Shown: positions 1-7,570, counted from the stretch's first letter. The stretch is DNA of 9,994 nucleotides from JAAZFZ01 sp035647435 (GCA_035647435.1 DASRNM010000046.1:1-9994); one strand, 5' to 3'. Numbers and translations: made by a program. Notes: generated from the letters alone by a model not told the origin.

Positions 1-1
1 A

Positions 2-82
2 AAATGGAAGAAAAAGAATGGACTCTTTTCGCATATCTTAATGATTTTCGAGCCAAAACTCATAAAATCTCAAGTTTATTGA
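2..82 (+). CDS. C-terminal tail of a truncated protein, perhaps the IS transposase
   Basis: A frame open from the left edge reads KWKKKNGLFSHILMIFEP and a few more residues, and stops at TGA 80-82. A 13-bp-stem hairpin begins 9 nt later, as expected at the 3' end of a gene. I do not recognise the 26 residues with certainty. Because the inverted terminal repeat of an IS lies just beyond, the best guess is the basic tail of its transposase. An alternative frame starting at base 1 stays open to 139-141 but runs through the hairpin and the terminal repeat, so it is less likely to be the real one. Only the 3' end is in the window. Confidence 0.35.
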   Translation, partial: KWKKKNGLFSHILMIFEPKLIKSQVY

Positions 83-91
83 AAATATTTG

Positions 92-125
92 CGAGGTATT
101 GGAATTTAACGTTTCCAATACCTCG
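92..125 (+). terminator. Intrinsic terminator hairpin inside the IS right end
   Basis: A perfect 13-bp stem (92-104 paired with 113-125, cgaggtattggaa/ttccaatacctcg) with an 8-nt loop is followed by TTTGT on the + strand. It lies 9 nt after the stop at 80-82, so it probably ends the + strand gene entering from the left. The bases on its other side are A/T-rich, so it could also stop transcription coming from the araC side. Confidence 0.6.
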
Positions 126-140
126 TTTGTCTGCAGACTG

Positions 141-166
141 AGACCCCACTGATGTCAGTGGGACCT
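141..166. terminator. Palindrome between IS end and regulator gene, likely terminator
   Basis: An 8-bp stem (145-152 with 155-162, cccactga/tcagtggg) has two further outer pairs (141-142 with 165-166) across a 2-nt internal mismatch. On the + strand it is followed by ctctttt. It begins where the IS terminal repeat ends and lies about 10 nt past the araC-family stop codon, so it sits between converging genes. Its direct contact with the IS end mirrors the arrangement at 9827-9855. Confidence 0.5.
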
Positions 167-176
167 CTTTTCAAAA

Positions 177-1022
177 CTATTCTGAATAAATTAAGCTGTC
201 CGTTAGTGGTATGCTCATGTCATTTTTTCTGTATTCGGTGGGCGTTTGGTTTTTATACTTTTTGAATACTCTTGAAAAGTAATTGTAATCAGTAAAGCCG
301 ACTTTTTCCGCTATCTCCGAAATATGTAAAACAGTTTCACGCAAAAGCTTGGAGGCATTATCAATTCTTGTACGGTTTAAATAATCAATTATGCTGTGTC
401 CGGTCTGCGTTTTAAAGGTATGCTGCAAATACGAAACGCTTATGCAAAAAGCTTTTGCCAGCAAATCGATATTGATAGCCTCTGCGTAGCAACGCGAAAT
501 TCGTTTTTGAATATCACTGACAATGAGCTTTGCCTCAATCTCTTTTGATTGTGAGGTATTGATTTTGTGCACATGTTTTTGGGTTGCTGCAAAAAGAAAT
601 TTGAATATTTCCGAATTTAAAAGAAACTGCGAGCTGTCATGCGGTGTGTCAACGAGTGCCGCCGCCTTTCTTATACAATTTCGGCAGTCAACATCATTTC
701 TGATAACGCTGTTATATGAAAAGCTTTCCGCCGTCTCCGATGTTTGAAAATATTCAGGAGGAACAACGAACACATAATACTCATTGTCTTTCGAAAGGCT
801 CACACTCTCATGAACCTCAAAGTTGTTGAAAACAAGGATATCTCCGCTTTTAGCCTCAAAAACCTTTCCATCAATCTTCAGTGTGACAGAGCCATGCACA
901 AGATAAATGATTTCAAGGTACTCATGCCAATGTCGCCATATTTTCGGATGGTTGAAAAAATGATAAGTAATAATTTTTATCGGTGATCTTGGCTGCACCT
1001 CATATCGCACATATTTTTTCAA
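177..1022 (-). CDS. AraC-family transcriptional regulator with N-terminal cupin
   Basis: About 281 residues, the usual length for a sugar-sensing AraC regulator. Residues ~20-80 form a cupin-like ligand pocket (RHWHEYLEIIYL near 30-41, then a beta-rich stretch ending GDILVFNNFEVHE). The C-terminal ~100 residues carry two helix-turn-helix units: IDLLAKAFCISVSYLQHTF (~185-203) and ISEIAEKVGFTDYNYFSRVF (~234-253), the latter running into the family signature ending TPTEYR. The chosen start is TTG at 1020-1022, because AGAGGGG (1030-1036 on this strand) lies 7 nt upstream. An in-frame TTG at 1041-1043 lies upstream of that RBS and is rejected. The gene is divergent from the six-gene operon at 1163-9295 and probably controls it in response to a glycoside; the ligand is not predictable from sequence. 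Confidence 0.93.
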   Translation of the reverse strand: MKKYVRYEVQPRSPIKIITYHFFNHPKIWRHWHEYLEIIYLVHGSVTLKIDGKVFEAKSGDILVFNNFEVHESVSLSKDNEYYVFVVPPEYFQTSETAESFSYNSVIRNDVDCRNCIRKAAALVDTPHDSSQFLLNSEIFKFLFAATQKHVHKINTSQSKEIEAKLIVSDIQKRISRCYAEAINIDLLAKAFCISVSYLQHTFKTQTGHSIIDYLNRTRIDNASKLLRETVLHISEIAEKVGFTDYNYFSRVFKKYKNQTPTEYRKNDMSIPLTDSLIYSE

Positions 1023-1029
1023 TGCGTTT

Positions 1030-1036
1030 CCCCTCT
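1030..1036 (-). promoter_or_regulatory. Ribosome binding site fixing the regulator start
   Basis: On the - strand this reads AGAGGGG with 7 nt to TTG at 1022. It settles the choice of the internal TTG over the upstream in-frame TTG at 1043. Confidence 0.7.
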
Positions 1037-1059
1037 CAATCAAAAAGCGTATTTATCCT

Positions 1060-1082
1060 ATAACACAGCAGTTTTGTGCTAT
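1060..1082. promoter_or_regulatory. Imperfect dyad, candidate operator
   Basis: TAACACA (1061-1067) and TGTGCTA (1075-1081) form an inverted repeat with 6 of 7 positions matching and a 7-nt centre; an outer A-T pair (1060/1082) extends it. It lies just upstream of the first + strand TATAAT and just downstream of the predicted regulator promoter, so a bound protein could affect both directions. It could equally form a small hairpin in the regulator mRNA leader. The binding protein is unknown; AraC proteins more often use direct repeats. Confidence 0.3.
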
Positions 1083-1086
1083 TTGA

Positions 1087-1108
1087 TATAATACAAAAAA
1101 AGTATAAT
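1087..1108 (+). promoter_or_regulatory. -10 elements for the six-gene operon, no good -35
   Basis: Two perfect TATAAT hexamers occur on the + strand at 1087-1092 and 1103-1108. Neither has a recognisable -35 at 16-18 nt (cacagc and tatttg lie at 17 nt). A strong -10 with a weak -35 fits a promoter that needs an activator such as the divergent AraC-family protein. Which hexamer is used cannot be decided from sequence. The leader to the ATG at 1163 would be about 50-70 nt. Confidence 0.4.
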
Positions 1109-1116
1109 AAAATCAA
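1088..1116 (-). promoter_or_regulatory. Predicted promoter of the AraC-family gene
   Basis: On the - strand TTGATT (1116-1111) is separated by exactly 17 nt from TATTAT (1093-1088), a good sigma-A-type match. Transcription would begin near 1081, giving a leader of roughly 60 nt that contains the dyad at 1060-1082. It overlaps the + strand -10 candidates. Confidence 0.5.
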
Positions 1117-1162
1117 GTCAAAGTTTCGCGTTTTGCCCAATTTTTTATGAAGGTGATAAACG

Positions 1163-2866
1163 ATGAAAAATTTATGTAAACAAATCATGGCGTTTCTGTT
1201 GTGCATTTCAATCCTCTCGGGTGCCTTATTAGTTGCTTCGGCAGATGAAAATAAGCTGAATTTAACAGTTGCTGCCGATACGCATTTTAAGTGCTTTTCC
1301 GATTGTGGTGAATTTCCGTCCGCCTCCTCAGCAGAGAATATTGAGGGAATGCTTGATGGGGACGTCTATTACTACGCATCTTCGCAGGGACAAATGGACA
1401 GAGAATCCTATGCAATTGTTAAACAGCTTCTGTCTTCATTTGTTGCAAGTGATGATGATTATCTTCTTATCGCCGGTGACCTTACCTGCGGAAAAAGACA
1501 GTCACATATTGAATTTGCCGAAATGCTCAGAAATGCAGAGGAAGAAAGCAACAGGGAAATATTCGTAATCTGTGGCAATCACGATTGCGGCGATGTCAAT
1601 TCTGAAACAAAAGTTGGGATTGATGAATTCAAGCAAATCTATACCGATTTCGGCTACTCACAGGCTCTCGCATTGCACAATACCTCGGGTTCATATACCG
1701 TTGACCTCTCCTATAAATATCGGTTGATAGCAATTGACTCGTGCATATACGGTGAGGATGAAGGCGAAATCAATTCCTCTGTTATGCAATGGATAAGGGA
1801 GCAGGCAGCCGCAGCAGAGACAGATGGCAAAGAGCTGATAGGAATGATGCACCACAGCATTCTGCCCCATTTCTATGTTCAACCGATGATAAGCGACTAT
1901 TCAAATCTGGCGGAGCAGCTTGCTGATATGGGGATAAAAATTGTTTTTACAGGTCATATTCATGCCAACGATATCTCCTCAGCAACAACAAAATCGGGCA
2001 ACACAATTTATGATATTCAGACCGGCGCACTTATAACCTCTCCCAATGCATTCAGACATGTTTCATTCAGTGACAGCGGCGTTGAGATAACAACCGATTA
2101 TATTACACAAATCAATACAGACGACCTTATGGAGGGTTACAATGCAGAACAGCTGAGAAGAATTGAAGAAAGCTTTCCGGATTATTCATACGGATTTTTT
2201 GAAGCGGGAATGTGGCGTTGGCTGAACAGATACATAGGCTCGGCAGAGAAGCTCGGAAGAATACTCAAGCTCGACAGCGGTTCAAAAGCATATCAAGAGC
2301 TCGACCGCTTAATGAGCATTGTGTGCGACGCCATAAATTTGCCTATATACGACAACGACTCAACTTTGGGAGAGCTTAACAGCCTTGAAGAAATTGCTCA
2401 GAGTGCAGGATATGAACTGCCCGGAAGTGATTATAAACAGGTATATCAGATTGTTGCCGCGTTAATGGGGAACTTTTATCACGGCGACGACGGCGAAACC
2501 GTGATGGATACCGAGGTATCGCTACTTTTCGATTGCATCAGGGCGGCGCTTGCACATTGTGCGGTTAATATGATATGCGACGGCTCTATAAACAATTTGC
2601 TCGGTTACCTTAACATCGATTTGCCGATTGACAGCCTTATCACCTCTGCCGCAAGAGTTGGTTTTGCTCAGGGCGTTGCCGAAAAACTTACACGAGCGTT
2701 GCTTACTGCATTGCTTGACGGTATTTCCGGGGATTACAGCGGACCTGAGGATATCAATGTTGTGCTTGAAGTCCCCTCAGACACAGTGAGCCTGACCCTG
2801 TTGGGGAGAATTCTTGAATTCTTGTTTACTGTTTTTAATACCTTTAAAAAGCTGATTTTCATTTAA
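1163..2866 (+). CDS. Exported calcineurin-like metallophosphoesterase
   Basis: 567 residues. An N-terminal signal peptide (basic start, hydrophobic core FLLCISILSGALLV, likely cleavage after ASA at ~27) sends it out of the cytoplasm. The metallophosphoesterase motifs appear in order: D39-x-H41, G105-D106, G138-N-H-D141, H230-H231 and G264-H-I-H267, so the two-metal site looks complete. Residues ~320-540 form an acidic, mostly helical domain I cannot name. The last ~25 residues (LLGRILEFLFTVFNTFKKLI) look like an amphipathic or membrane-associating helix. The start is ATG with GAAGGTGAT (1149-1157) 5 nt upstream. First gene of the operon, with 16 nt to the next. The family hydrolyses phosphomono- or diesters; the substrate here is unknown, with nucleotides, glycerophosphodiesters and sugar phosphates all possible. 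Confidence 0.88.
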   Translation: MKNLCKQIMAFLLCISILSGALLVASADENKLNLTVAADTHFKCFSDCGEFPSASSAENIEGMLDGDVYYYASSQGQMDRESYAIVKQLLSSFVASDDDYLLIAGDLTCGKRQSHIEFAEMLRNAEEESNREIFVICGNHDCGDVNSETKVGIDEFKQIYTDFGYSQALALHNTSGSYTVDLSYKYRLIAIDSCIYGEDEGEINSSVMQWIREQAAAAETDGKELIGMMHHSILPHFYVQPMISDYSNLAEQLADMGIKIVFTGHIHANDISSATTKSGNTIYDIQTGALITSPNAFRHVSFSDSGVEITTDYITQINTDDLMEGYNAEQLRRIEESFPDYSYGFFEAGMWRWLNRYIGSAEKLGRILKLDSGSKAYQELDRLMSIVCDAINLPIYDNDSTLGELNSLEEIAQSAGYELPGSDYKQVYQIVAALMGNFYHGDDGETVMDTEVSLLFDCIRAALAHCAVNMICDGSINNLLGYLNIDLPIDSLITSAARVGFAQGVAEKLTRALLTALLDGISGDYSGPEDINVVLEVPSDTVSLTLLGRILEFLFTVFNTFKKLIFI

Positions 2867-2882
2867 AAGATAGGACAATCGT

Positions 2883-3659
2883 ATGATAATTCACACTCTC
2901 GGAACCTCTGCCGGAACTCAACCCTACGCAGGCTTTCACCACACATCAATCGCAATAGAAACCCAAAATGGGCTGTATTTTTTTGATGCGGGTGAATGCT
3001 GTGCATATACCGCCCACATAAACGGTATTGATTTACTCAAAACCAAAGCAATTTTTATTTCTCATCCTCATATGGACCATGTTGGAGGCTTGGGCAATCT
3101 GCTTTGGTATATAAGAAAAGTAGGTATTGCAAAACAAACACCCCTCGGCAGAGAGGATAATATTGATATTTTTACACCCTGCCTTGAAACTGTGGACGGG
3201 TTCATGAAGGTATTGCAAAACACCGAGGGGGATTTCAGCTGTGACTATTCTCATACTGTGCACAAATTTGCCGATGGCAAAATATTTGATAACGCAGATA
3301 TCTCGGTAACAGCCGTTCACACCCACCATATGCCGAAAAAACACTTCGAGTATATGTCCTACTCCTTTCGCATTGAATGTGAGGGCAAAACCGTAGTGTT
3401 TTCGGGTGATATGAGGATTGAGGATATAGACGATATTTTGCCGGACAGATGTGATGCGTTTCTGGTTGAGACGGGGCATCACCAAATTGAAGATATCTGC
3501 GAGCAAATAAACAGAAAAATGAAGAAGGTTGATACTCTTTTATTCATTCATCACGGTGGATATATAATGCGCGATACTGACGGTGCCTCAGCGCGCGCAA
3601 ACGCTGCCTTTAACGGCAAGGTGCTTATTTGCAGGGACGGATACTCATACAAAATTTGA
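2883..3659 (+). CDS. MBL-fold metallohydrolase
   Basis: 258 residues, no signal peptide, cytoplasmic. The metallo-beta-lactamase signature is intact: H61-P-H63-M-D65-H66-VGG, followed by the later metal ligands SGD176 and IHH224GG. The TLGTSAG opening and the HxHxDH spacing resemble the RNase Z/lactonase branch of the superfamily rather than antibiotic beta-lactamases. AGGA (about 2872-2875) precedes the ATG by 7 nt, and the gene starts 16 nt after the phosphoesterase stop, so it is cotranscribed. Likely chemistry is hydrolysis of a phosphodiester, lactone or thioester. In a sugar locus a lactonase or phosphodiesterase role is reasonable, but this is inference. Confidence 0.85.
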   Translation: MIIHTLGTSAGTQPYAGFHHTSIAIETQNGLYFFDAGECCAYTAHINGIDLLKTKAIFISHPHMDHVGGLGNLLWYIRKVGIAKQTPLGREDNIDIFTPCLETVDGFMKVLQNTEGDFSCDYSHTVHKFADGKIFDNADISVTAVHTHHMPKKHFEYMSYSFRIECEGKTVVFSGDMRIEDIDDILPDRCDAFLVETGHHQIEDICEQINRKMKKVDTLLFIHHGGYIMRDTDGASARANAAFNGKVLICRDGYSYKI

Positions 3660-3673
3660 AGGGGTTTGAATCA

Positions 3674-3681
3674 GAAGGGAG
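3674..3681 (+). promoter_or_regulatory. Ribosome binding site fixing the transporter start
   Basis: GAAGGGAG lies 8 nt before ATG at 3690. The in-frame TTG at 3666 lies upstream of it, with its only purine run (3658-3664) 1 nt away, so ATG is chosen. Confidence 0.7.
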
Positions 3682-3689
3682 CATTTCTA

Positions 3690-5201
3690 ATGAAAATAAA
3701 GCAAAAGCTTATTAACTACAAGAATAATGTCCTGACCAGCACCTCTGTCAGTTTCAAGGAGCAGATGGGATATTCAGGCGGAATTTTCGGCAACACCATG
3801 GGGCAAGACAGCGTCACTACATACGGTGACAAGTTCAACCGCAATTTTATGGGTATTAGTAACAAAATGCTTTTGATAAAAGGTAATGTGTCAACAATTC
3901 TGAGCTTTATTATTCCTCCCATTGCCGGAGCACGGTACGATATGCCTGAAAATCCAGGCAAACGAAGCAACCTGAGGTCGGCAATAATGGTGATGCCCAT
4001 TCCTTTTGCGATAACCTCCCTGCTACTGTTCATTGTGCCGTCTGACTCTGCACTATTTAACTTCATCTGGGTTTTCTTTCTCGGTTTGATTTTTTCTGTT
4101 TCCGATACCTTTTATGATATAGCGATGAACGCTCTTGCACTAAAGCTTGTATCACACCCGAAGGACAGAAAGAACTTTTTCACAGCTGCATCACTTGCGG
4201 CATCGCTTGGTTCAATGCTTCCCGGCTGGCTTATTCCGATTGTTGTGAGCACAACCGACAACGTTCACAGACAGCAATGGATATATTTCTTTGTTGCCTT
4301 AGGCTTTTGCATTATAGGCATTGCGAGCATGTATGCCCCGTATTTTACTATTGACCAAAAAAGAGAATTTATAGTGCAGACATCTAAAAAACCGAAAGAA
4401 ACCGAAAAAATCAAATGGGATAGAAAAACAATCGGTATGATTTTACACAACCGTCCTTTCGTAATAATTCAGATTTCTATGATTTTTGATATGATAAGAA
4501 AAATTACATATGATACCCTTCCGTACCTTTATGATGACATCTTTGCTGATTTCAAAATGAAAGCAATTATCGACATGATAAGCGGTGCACTTTCCTACGC
4601 CGGTCTTTTTGCGGTGCCATTTGTCGGAAGCCGGGTTTCGGCACGCAACATGATGGCAGGAGGATACGCATATACCGGATTTTTCTACATCCTGATGTCG
4701 CTGTTCAACATTCATTTTGACTTAAAGTCCATTCGTAAGAAAAGGTATGTTGTAGGTATTCTTATCGGTCTTGCAGGTATGCCCAACGCCGCTCAAAGTG
4801 CCGCAAGAAAAATGCTTGTCGCCGACTCCACAGACTATATGGAATGGTATGCAAGAAGGAAATATTCGGACCCGATGCGCAGCGACGGAATGCTCATTGC
4901 GGCTCAGTGCATTGTGAGTAAAATAATTGAATTGCTGAAAGCTAACCTGTATAATGGTCTTTTTGAGCTGATAAAATACAAGCCGAAGGCTCCCGGCAGC
5001 AGTGTTAAACCGGTACAAAGTGTCAGCACACTCAAAGGTATATATACCGTTATAACCCTTTGCGGTGTTATTGGCAATCTGTTTGCTGCGATTACCTTCA
5101 TGTTCGACAACTATACAGGAAAGCGTCGAGAGAAAATATTTGCGGAGCTTACAGAAATGAGAGCTACACAGGCTGAAAAGGAAGAACCGCAACTGGTATA
5201 A
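3690..5201 (+). CDS. GPH-family (MelB-like, MFS_2) sugar:cation symporter
   Basis: 503 residues, near the usual size for glycoside-pentoside-hexuronide symporters, with about 12 hydrophobic segments. N-terminal region GYSGGIFGNTMGQDSVTTY has the glycine-rich first helix of the family. The charged loop between helices 2 and 3 is seen in PPIAGARYD followed by GKRSNLR. A second-half ARKMLVADSTDYMEWYARRK is a cytoplasmic loop typical of Firmicute GPH members. The C-terminal tail (~470-503) is charged and cytoplasmic. It probably imports a glycoside or oligosaccharide with H+ or Na+. It starts 30 nt after the MBL-fold gene and is in the same operon as a GH127 enzyme, which suggests an arabinofuranoside or similar pentoside; specificity cannot be read from the sequence. 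Confidence 0.85.
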   Translation: MKIKQKLINYKNNVLTSTSVSFKEQMGYSGGIFGNTMGQDSVTTYGDKFNRNFMGISNKMLLIKGNVSTILSFIIPPIAGARYDMPENPGKRSNLRSAIMVMPIPFAITSLLLFIVPSDSALFNFIWVFFLGLIFSVSDTFYDIAMNALALKLVSHPKDRKNFFTAASLAASLGSMLPGWLIPIVVSTTDNVHRQQWIYFFVALGFCIIGIASMYAPYFTIDQKREFIVQTSKKPKETEKIKWDRKTIGMILHNRPFVIIQISMIFDMIRKITYDTLPYLYDDIFADFKMKAIIDMISGALSYAGLFAVPFVGSRVSARNMMAGGYAYTGFFYILMSLFNIHFDLKSIRKKRYVVGILIGLAGMPNAAQSAARKMLVADSTDYMEWYARRKYSDPMRSDGMLIAAQCIVSKIIELLKANLYNGLFELIKYKPKAPGSSVKPVQSVSTLKGIYTVITLCGVIGNLFAAITFMFDNYTGKRREKIFAELTEMRATQAEKEEPQLV

Positions 5202-5238
5202 ATTGTAGCACTGTTTAAGGATAAAAGGAAGTGATTTT

Positions 5239-6825
5239 GTGTCAATGGCTGTTTGTGTGGAATTGCCTTGCGCGCGCACACCTGAGGAGGTTGGAGTCTC
5301 CTCAACAAAAATGCTTGAGATGTTCAAATTGATGGAGAAAACGGATTATCATGGCTTTATGGTAATTCGTCACGGTAAGATTGCGGCTCAATGGTTCAGA
5401 AAGCCGTATACCTCCACTGCCCCCCATGCCATGTATTCGGTGAGTAAGAGCATCTCCGCAATAGCAATAGGCTTTGCGGTGAGTGAGGGTCTTATTTCAC
5501 TTGATGACAAGGTGGTGGATTTCTTCCCCGAATATGTTCCTTCAAAATGTGATAGTGACCTCAAAAAAGTTGCAATCAAGCATCTTATTACGCTTAGCGC
5601 GGGCAGAGATATTTCTCCGCTTAAAAGTAAGGTGAAAAATGATTGGATTGAGATTTTTATGAAATCCAAATCTGCCTATACACCCGGAGAGAATTTTTCA
5701 TACATCAATGAATGTTTTCATATAGCTTTGGCCATGCTGAGAAAGGTCACGGGAGTATCGACTGTAGAATACCTCACGCCCAGGCTTTTTGAGCCGTTGG
5801 AAATTCCCGTACCATTTTGGGAAAGTGACCATAACGGAGTTGAAGCAGGAGGTTGGGGCCTTTTTCTTTCCGCTACAGACCTTGCAAAAGTAGCAATATG
5901 CTTTATGAATAACGGTGTATATAACGGCAAGCAGGTTATTCCGCAGGAATGGATTGCTCAGGCTTTGGTCAATCGCAAGGGCCCAAAGGCTAAGATTCAG
6001 AACAATCACAATTTCGGTTACGGCTACGGTCTGTGGATAAAACCGGGCGAAGAACCTCCTGTGAGATTTGACGGTAGGTTCGGTCAGGTTGCCGAAATCT
6101 ACAAAAAATATGATGCGGTGGCAGTAATTATCGGGGGCGATATTCACGCCGCTAACCGTGACATTATTTTCAATTACTTCCCCGAAAGCTTCATTGATGA
6201 ACAACCGAACGCTGAGCCAAACGAGGAGCTTGCACAAGCAATTTCAAAGGCGGAATACAAGGTGCTGTTCTCCGAATACCGCAGCCCGATTGAAAACATT
6301 ATAAACGACAAATGTATCACATTCAGTAAAAAGCGCGTGCTTAATATGCTTGATTTTCAGGTCAGCGTAATACCTACCGCCGCTACATATATGTCAAAAT
6401 ACAGAGCCGGAAATATTACCGATGTGCGGTTTAATTTCAAGTCCGATTCCGTGAACTTCTCATGGTGTGAGGGAGATGAAACGAACAGTATAGACTGTGG
6501 ACTCGACGGCAAGTGGCGTTCAACAAAAATGCTGCTTACAGGAGTACCCTACACTTCATATGCCGCTGCCGCATGGAAAAATAATAACACGCTTATGCTA
6601 AACATACGCCCACAGGAAAGCTTCTGTGCGCGCAATTTAAAATTTATATTTTCGGGTAATAAAGTAAAAATGAAGCCGAGCTCTGACCCACCGATTGATG
6701 CAATACTTGACGGTGTGCGAGGAACAATAAAATCGTTCCTCAAATCCGAAAAACTTACAGACAAGCTTTTGACATGGGGTAAGAATTATATTGAGCCTGT
6801 GCATAGCGGACGCTTCAGAAAATAA
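5239..6825 (+). CDS. Serine hydrolase of the beta-lactamase/DD-peptidase fold
   Basis: 528 residues, no clear signal peptide, so probably cytoplasmic. Residues ~15-310 form the serine beta-lactamase (class C/esterase EstB-like) domain: nucleophile motif S67-V-S-K70, and Y155-I-N157 as the second motif. The usual third motif (KTG/HxG) is represented by GRFGQ (279-283) on the following strand. Residues ~330-528 are a C-terminal extension of unknown role. The start is GTG at 5239 with AAGGAAG (5225-5231) 7 nt upstream; an ATG two codons later is spaced less well. Family members act as esterases, transesterases or D-amino peptidases. In this operon, removal of an ester group from an imported glycoside is a reasonable guess; antibiotic resistance is unlikely. 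Confidence 0.85.
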   Translation: MSMAVCVELPCARTPEEVGVSSTKMLEMFKLMEKTDYHGFMVIRHGKIAAQWFRKPYTSTAPHAMYSVSKSISAIAIGFAVSEGLISLDDKVVDFFPEYVPSKCDSDLKKVAIKHLITLSAGRDISPLKSKVKNDWIEIFMKSKSAYTPGENFSYINECFHIALAMLRKVTGVSTVEYLTPRLFEPLEIPVPFWESDHNGVEAGGWGLFLSATDLAKVAICFMNNGVYNGKQVIPQEWIAQALVNRKGPKAKIQNNHNFGYGYGLWIKPGEEPPVRFDGRFGQVAEIYKKYDAVAVIIGGDIHAANRDIIFNYFPESFIDEQPNAEPNEELAQAISKAEYKVLFSEYRSPIENIINDKCITFSKKRVLNMLDFQVSVIPTAATYMSKYRAGNITDVRFNFKSDSVNFSWCEGDETNSIDCGLDGKWRSTKMLLTGVPYTSYAAAAWKNNNTLMLNIRPQESFCARNLKFIFSGNKVKMKPSSDPPIDAILDGVRGTIKSFLKSEKLTDKLLTWGKNYIEPVHSGRFRK

Positions 6826-6827
6826 TG

Positions 6828-6834
6828 AAAGGGG
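6828..6834 (+). promoter_or_regulatory. Ribosome binding site fixing the YhhN-type start
   Basis: AAAGGGG lies 7 nt before TTG at 6842, only 2 nt after the previous stop codon (6823-6825). The upstream in-frame TTG at 6791, inside the preceding gene, has no such site. Confidence 0.7.
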
Positions 6835-6841
6835 TGCTGTT

Positions 6842-7570
6842 TTGAAAGCATTGCTTTTAATCTCGGTGATTGCAGAACTTATCTTTGTCGGGTTTTACAT
6901 ATTCTCACCACTCATAAAGGGAGGCAATAAACCGCTTGTCGCAAAAACAATCTGTGCGGTTACCTTTGTTGTTATCGGCGTGATTGCAGCATTTGCTTCG
7001 GGCGGATATAACACAGCATACGCTGTGCTTATCAGCTTAGGGGCCGCTTTTGGCGCTTTCGGCGACTATGCTCTCAATATGAACACAAAAAGCCGCAGAT
7101 TTCTGATTGGGCTTGTTGGCTTTCTCATCGGACATATCTTTTATGCATCGGCGTTTGCTTCAATGCTTATCAAAATATCTGTTTTACTATTGCCGCAAAT
7201 ATTTCTGTTAGGTCTATCGGTAATAACGGTTTCACTTATTATTGTCGCAATGGGAATAAATCTCAAGGTTTCGCTCGACAAAAATCTTATCCCGGTACTC
7301 ATATATGTTCTGACAATCAGCACAATGCTTGTTTTTGCTGTGGCTATTGCAATTTCAATGGTTAAAATCGAGGGTATTAAAAGCTTGTCCGCAGCACTTC
7401 TAATTGCGCTCGGGGCAATGCTGTTTGTTGTTTCCGATGCTGTGCTTGCAATTAAGACATTTTCAAAAAAAACTGTCAATATAAACCGTGTAGTAAATCC
7501 TATTACTTACTTCTCAGCTCAGGTCATGCTTGGCCTAAGCATTTATTTTGTTCAGTTTTTAACAGTTTAG
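6842..7570 (+). CDS. YhhN-family membrane protein (lysoplasmalogenase-like)
   Basis: 242 residues from the TTG start, almost entirely hydrophobic with about eight membrane helices. Family marks are visible: KPLVAKT after helix 1 (30-36), FGDYALNM (73-80), GFLIGHIFYASAF (93-105, with H98), LFVVSDAVLAI (194-204) and a final YFSAQVMLGLS. The two conserved acids, D75 and D199, are those thought to be important in this family. Characterised members hydrolyse the vinyl-ether bond of lysoplasmalogens. Many anaerobic Clostridia make plasmalogens, so a housekeeping lipid role is possible, but the gene sits in the middle of a sugar operon. A short translation start 16 nt after the preceding stop suggests coupled expression. 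Confidence 0.83.
   Translation: MKALLLISVIAELIFVGFYIFSPLIKGGNKPLVAKTICAVTFVVIGVIAAFASGGYNTAYAVLISLGAAFGAFGDYALNMNTKSRRFLIGLVGFLIGHIFYASAFASMLIKISVLLLPQIFLLGLSVITVSLIIVAMGINLKVSLDKNLIPVLIYVLTISTMLVFAVAIAISMVKIEGIKSLSAALLIALGAMLFVVSDAVLAIKTFSKKTVNINRVVNPITYFSAQVMLGLSIYFVQFLTV

Larger units (their letters stand above)
1..140 (+). mobile_element. 3' end of an insertion sequence (partial)
   Basis: The segment holds the end of a + strand reading frame (stop at 80-82), a strong hairpin (92-125) and, at 126-140, a sequence whose reverse complement matches the terminal repeat seen at 9855-9869. Over 18 bases (126-143 against 9852-9869) 16 are identical when compared as inverted repeats: tctcagtctgcagacaaa here and tctcagcctgtagacaaa at the right edge. 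In both places the repeat is followed inward by a hairpin and outward by a palindrome. This is what the two ends of one IS type look like: here the right end of a + oriented copy, at the right edge the left end of another. Family assignment (possibly IS1182-like, because of the adjacent palindromes) is inference. The element continues beyond the window. Confidence 0.5.

Noticed and set aside
1..141. 46-codon frame 1 reading at the left edge
   Set aside because: It reads through the strong hairpin and the IS terminal repeat; the frame ending at 80-82 just before the hairpin is more likely.
1023..1043. Upstream TTG start that would add 7 residues to the AraC-family protein
   Set aside because: The strong AGAGGGG site lies between it and the TTG at 1022, so translation should start at the inner TTG.
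3033..3506. 157-codon - strand frame opposite the MBL-fold gene
   Set aside because: It runs antisense to a gene with intact catalytic motifs and shows no domain or ribosome binding site; the same holds for the other antisense frames over the operon.
3666..3689. TTG start adding 8 residues to the transporter
   Set aside because: The nearest purine run is 1 nt away, whereas ATG at 3690 has a well-spaced GAAGGGAG.
4722..5327. 201-codon - strand frame across the transporter/serine hydrolase junction
   Set aside because: It crosses two well-supported + strand genes and has no recognisable features.
5239..6825. Antibiotic resistance beta-lactamase
   Set aside because: No signal peptide, altered third motif, long extra domain and sugar operon context point to an esterase or peptidase-like hydrolase.
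6791..6841. Upstream TTG start for the YhhN-type protein overlapping the serine hydrolase gene
   Set aside because: The added 17 residues are polar and unlike the family N-terminus, and the AAAGGGG site points to TTG at 6842.
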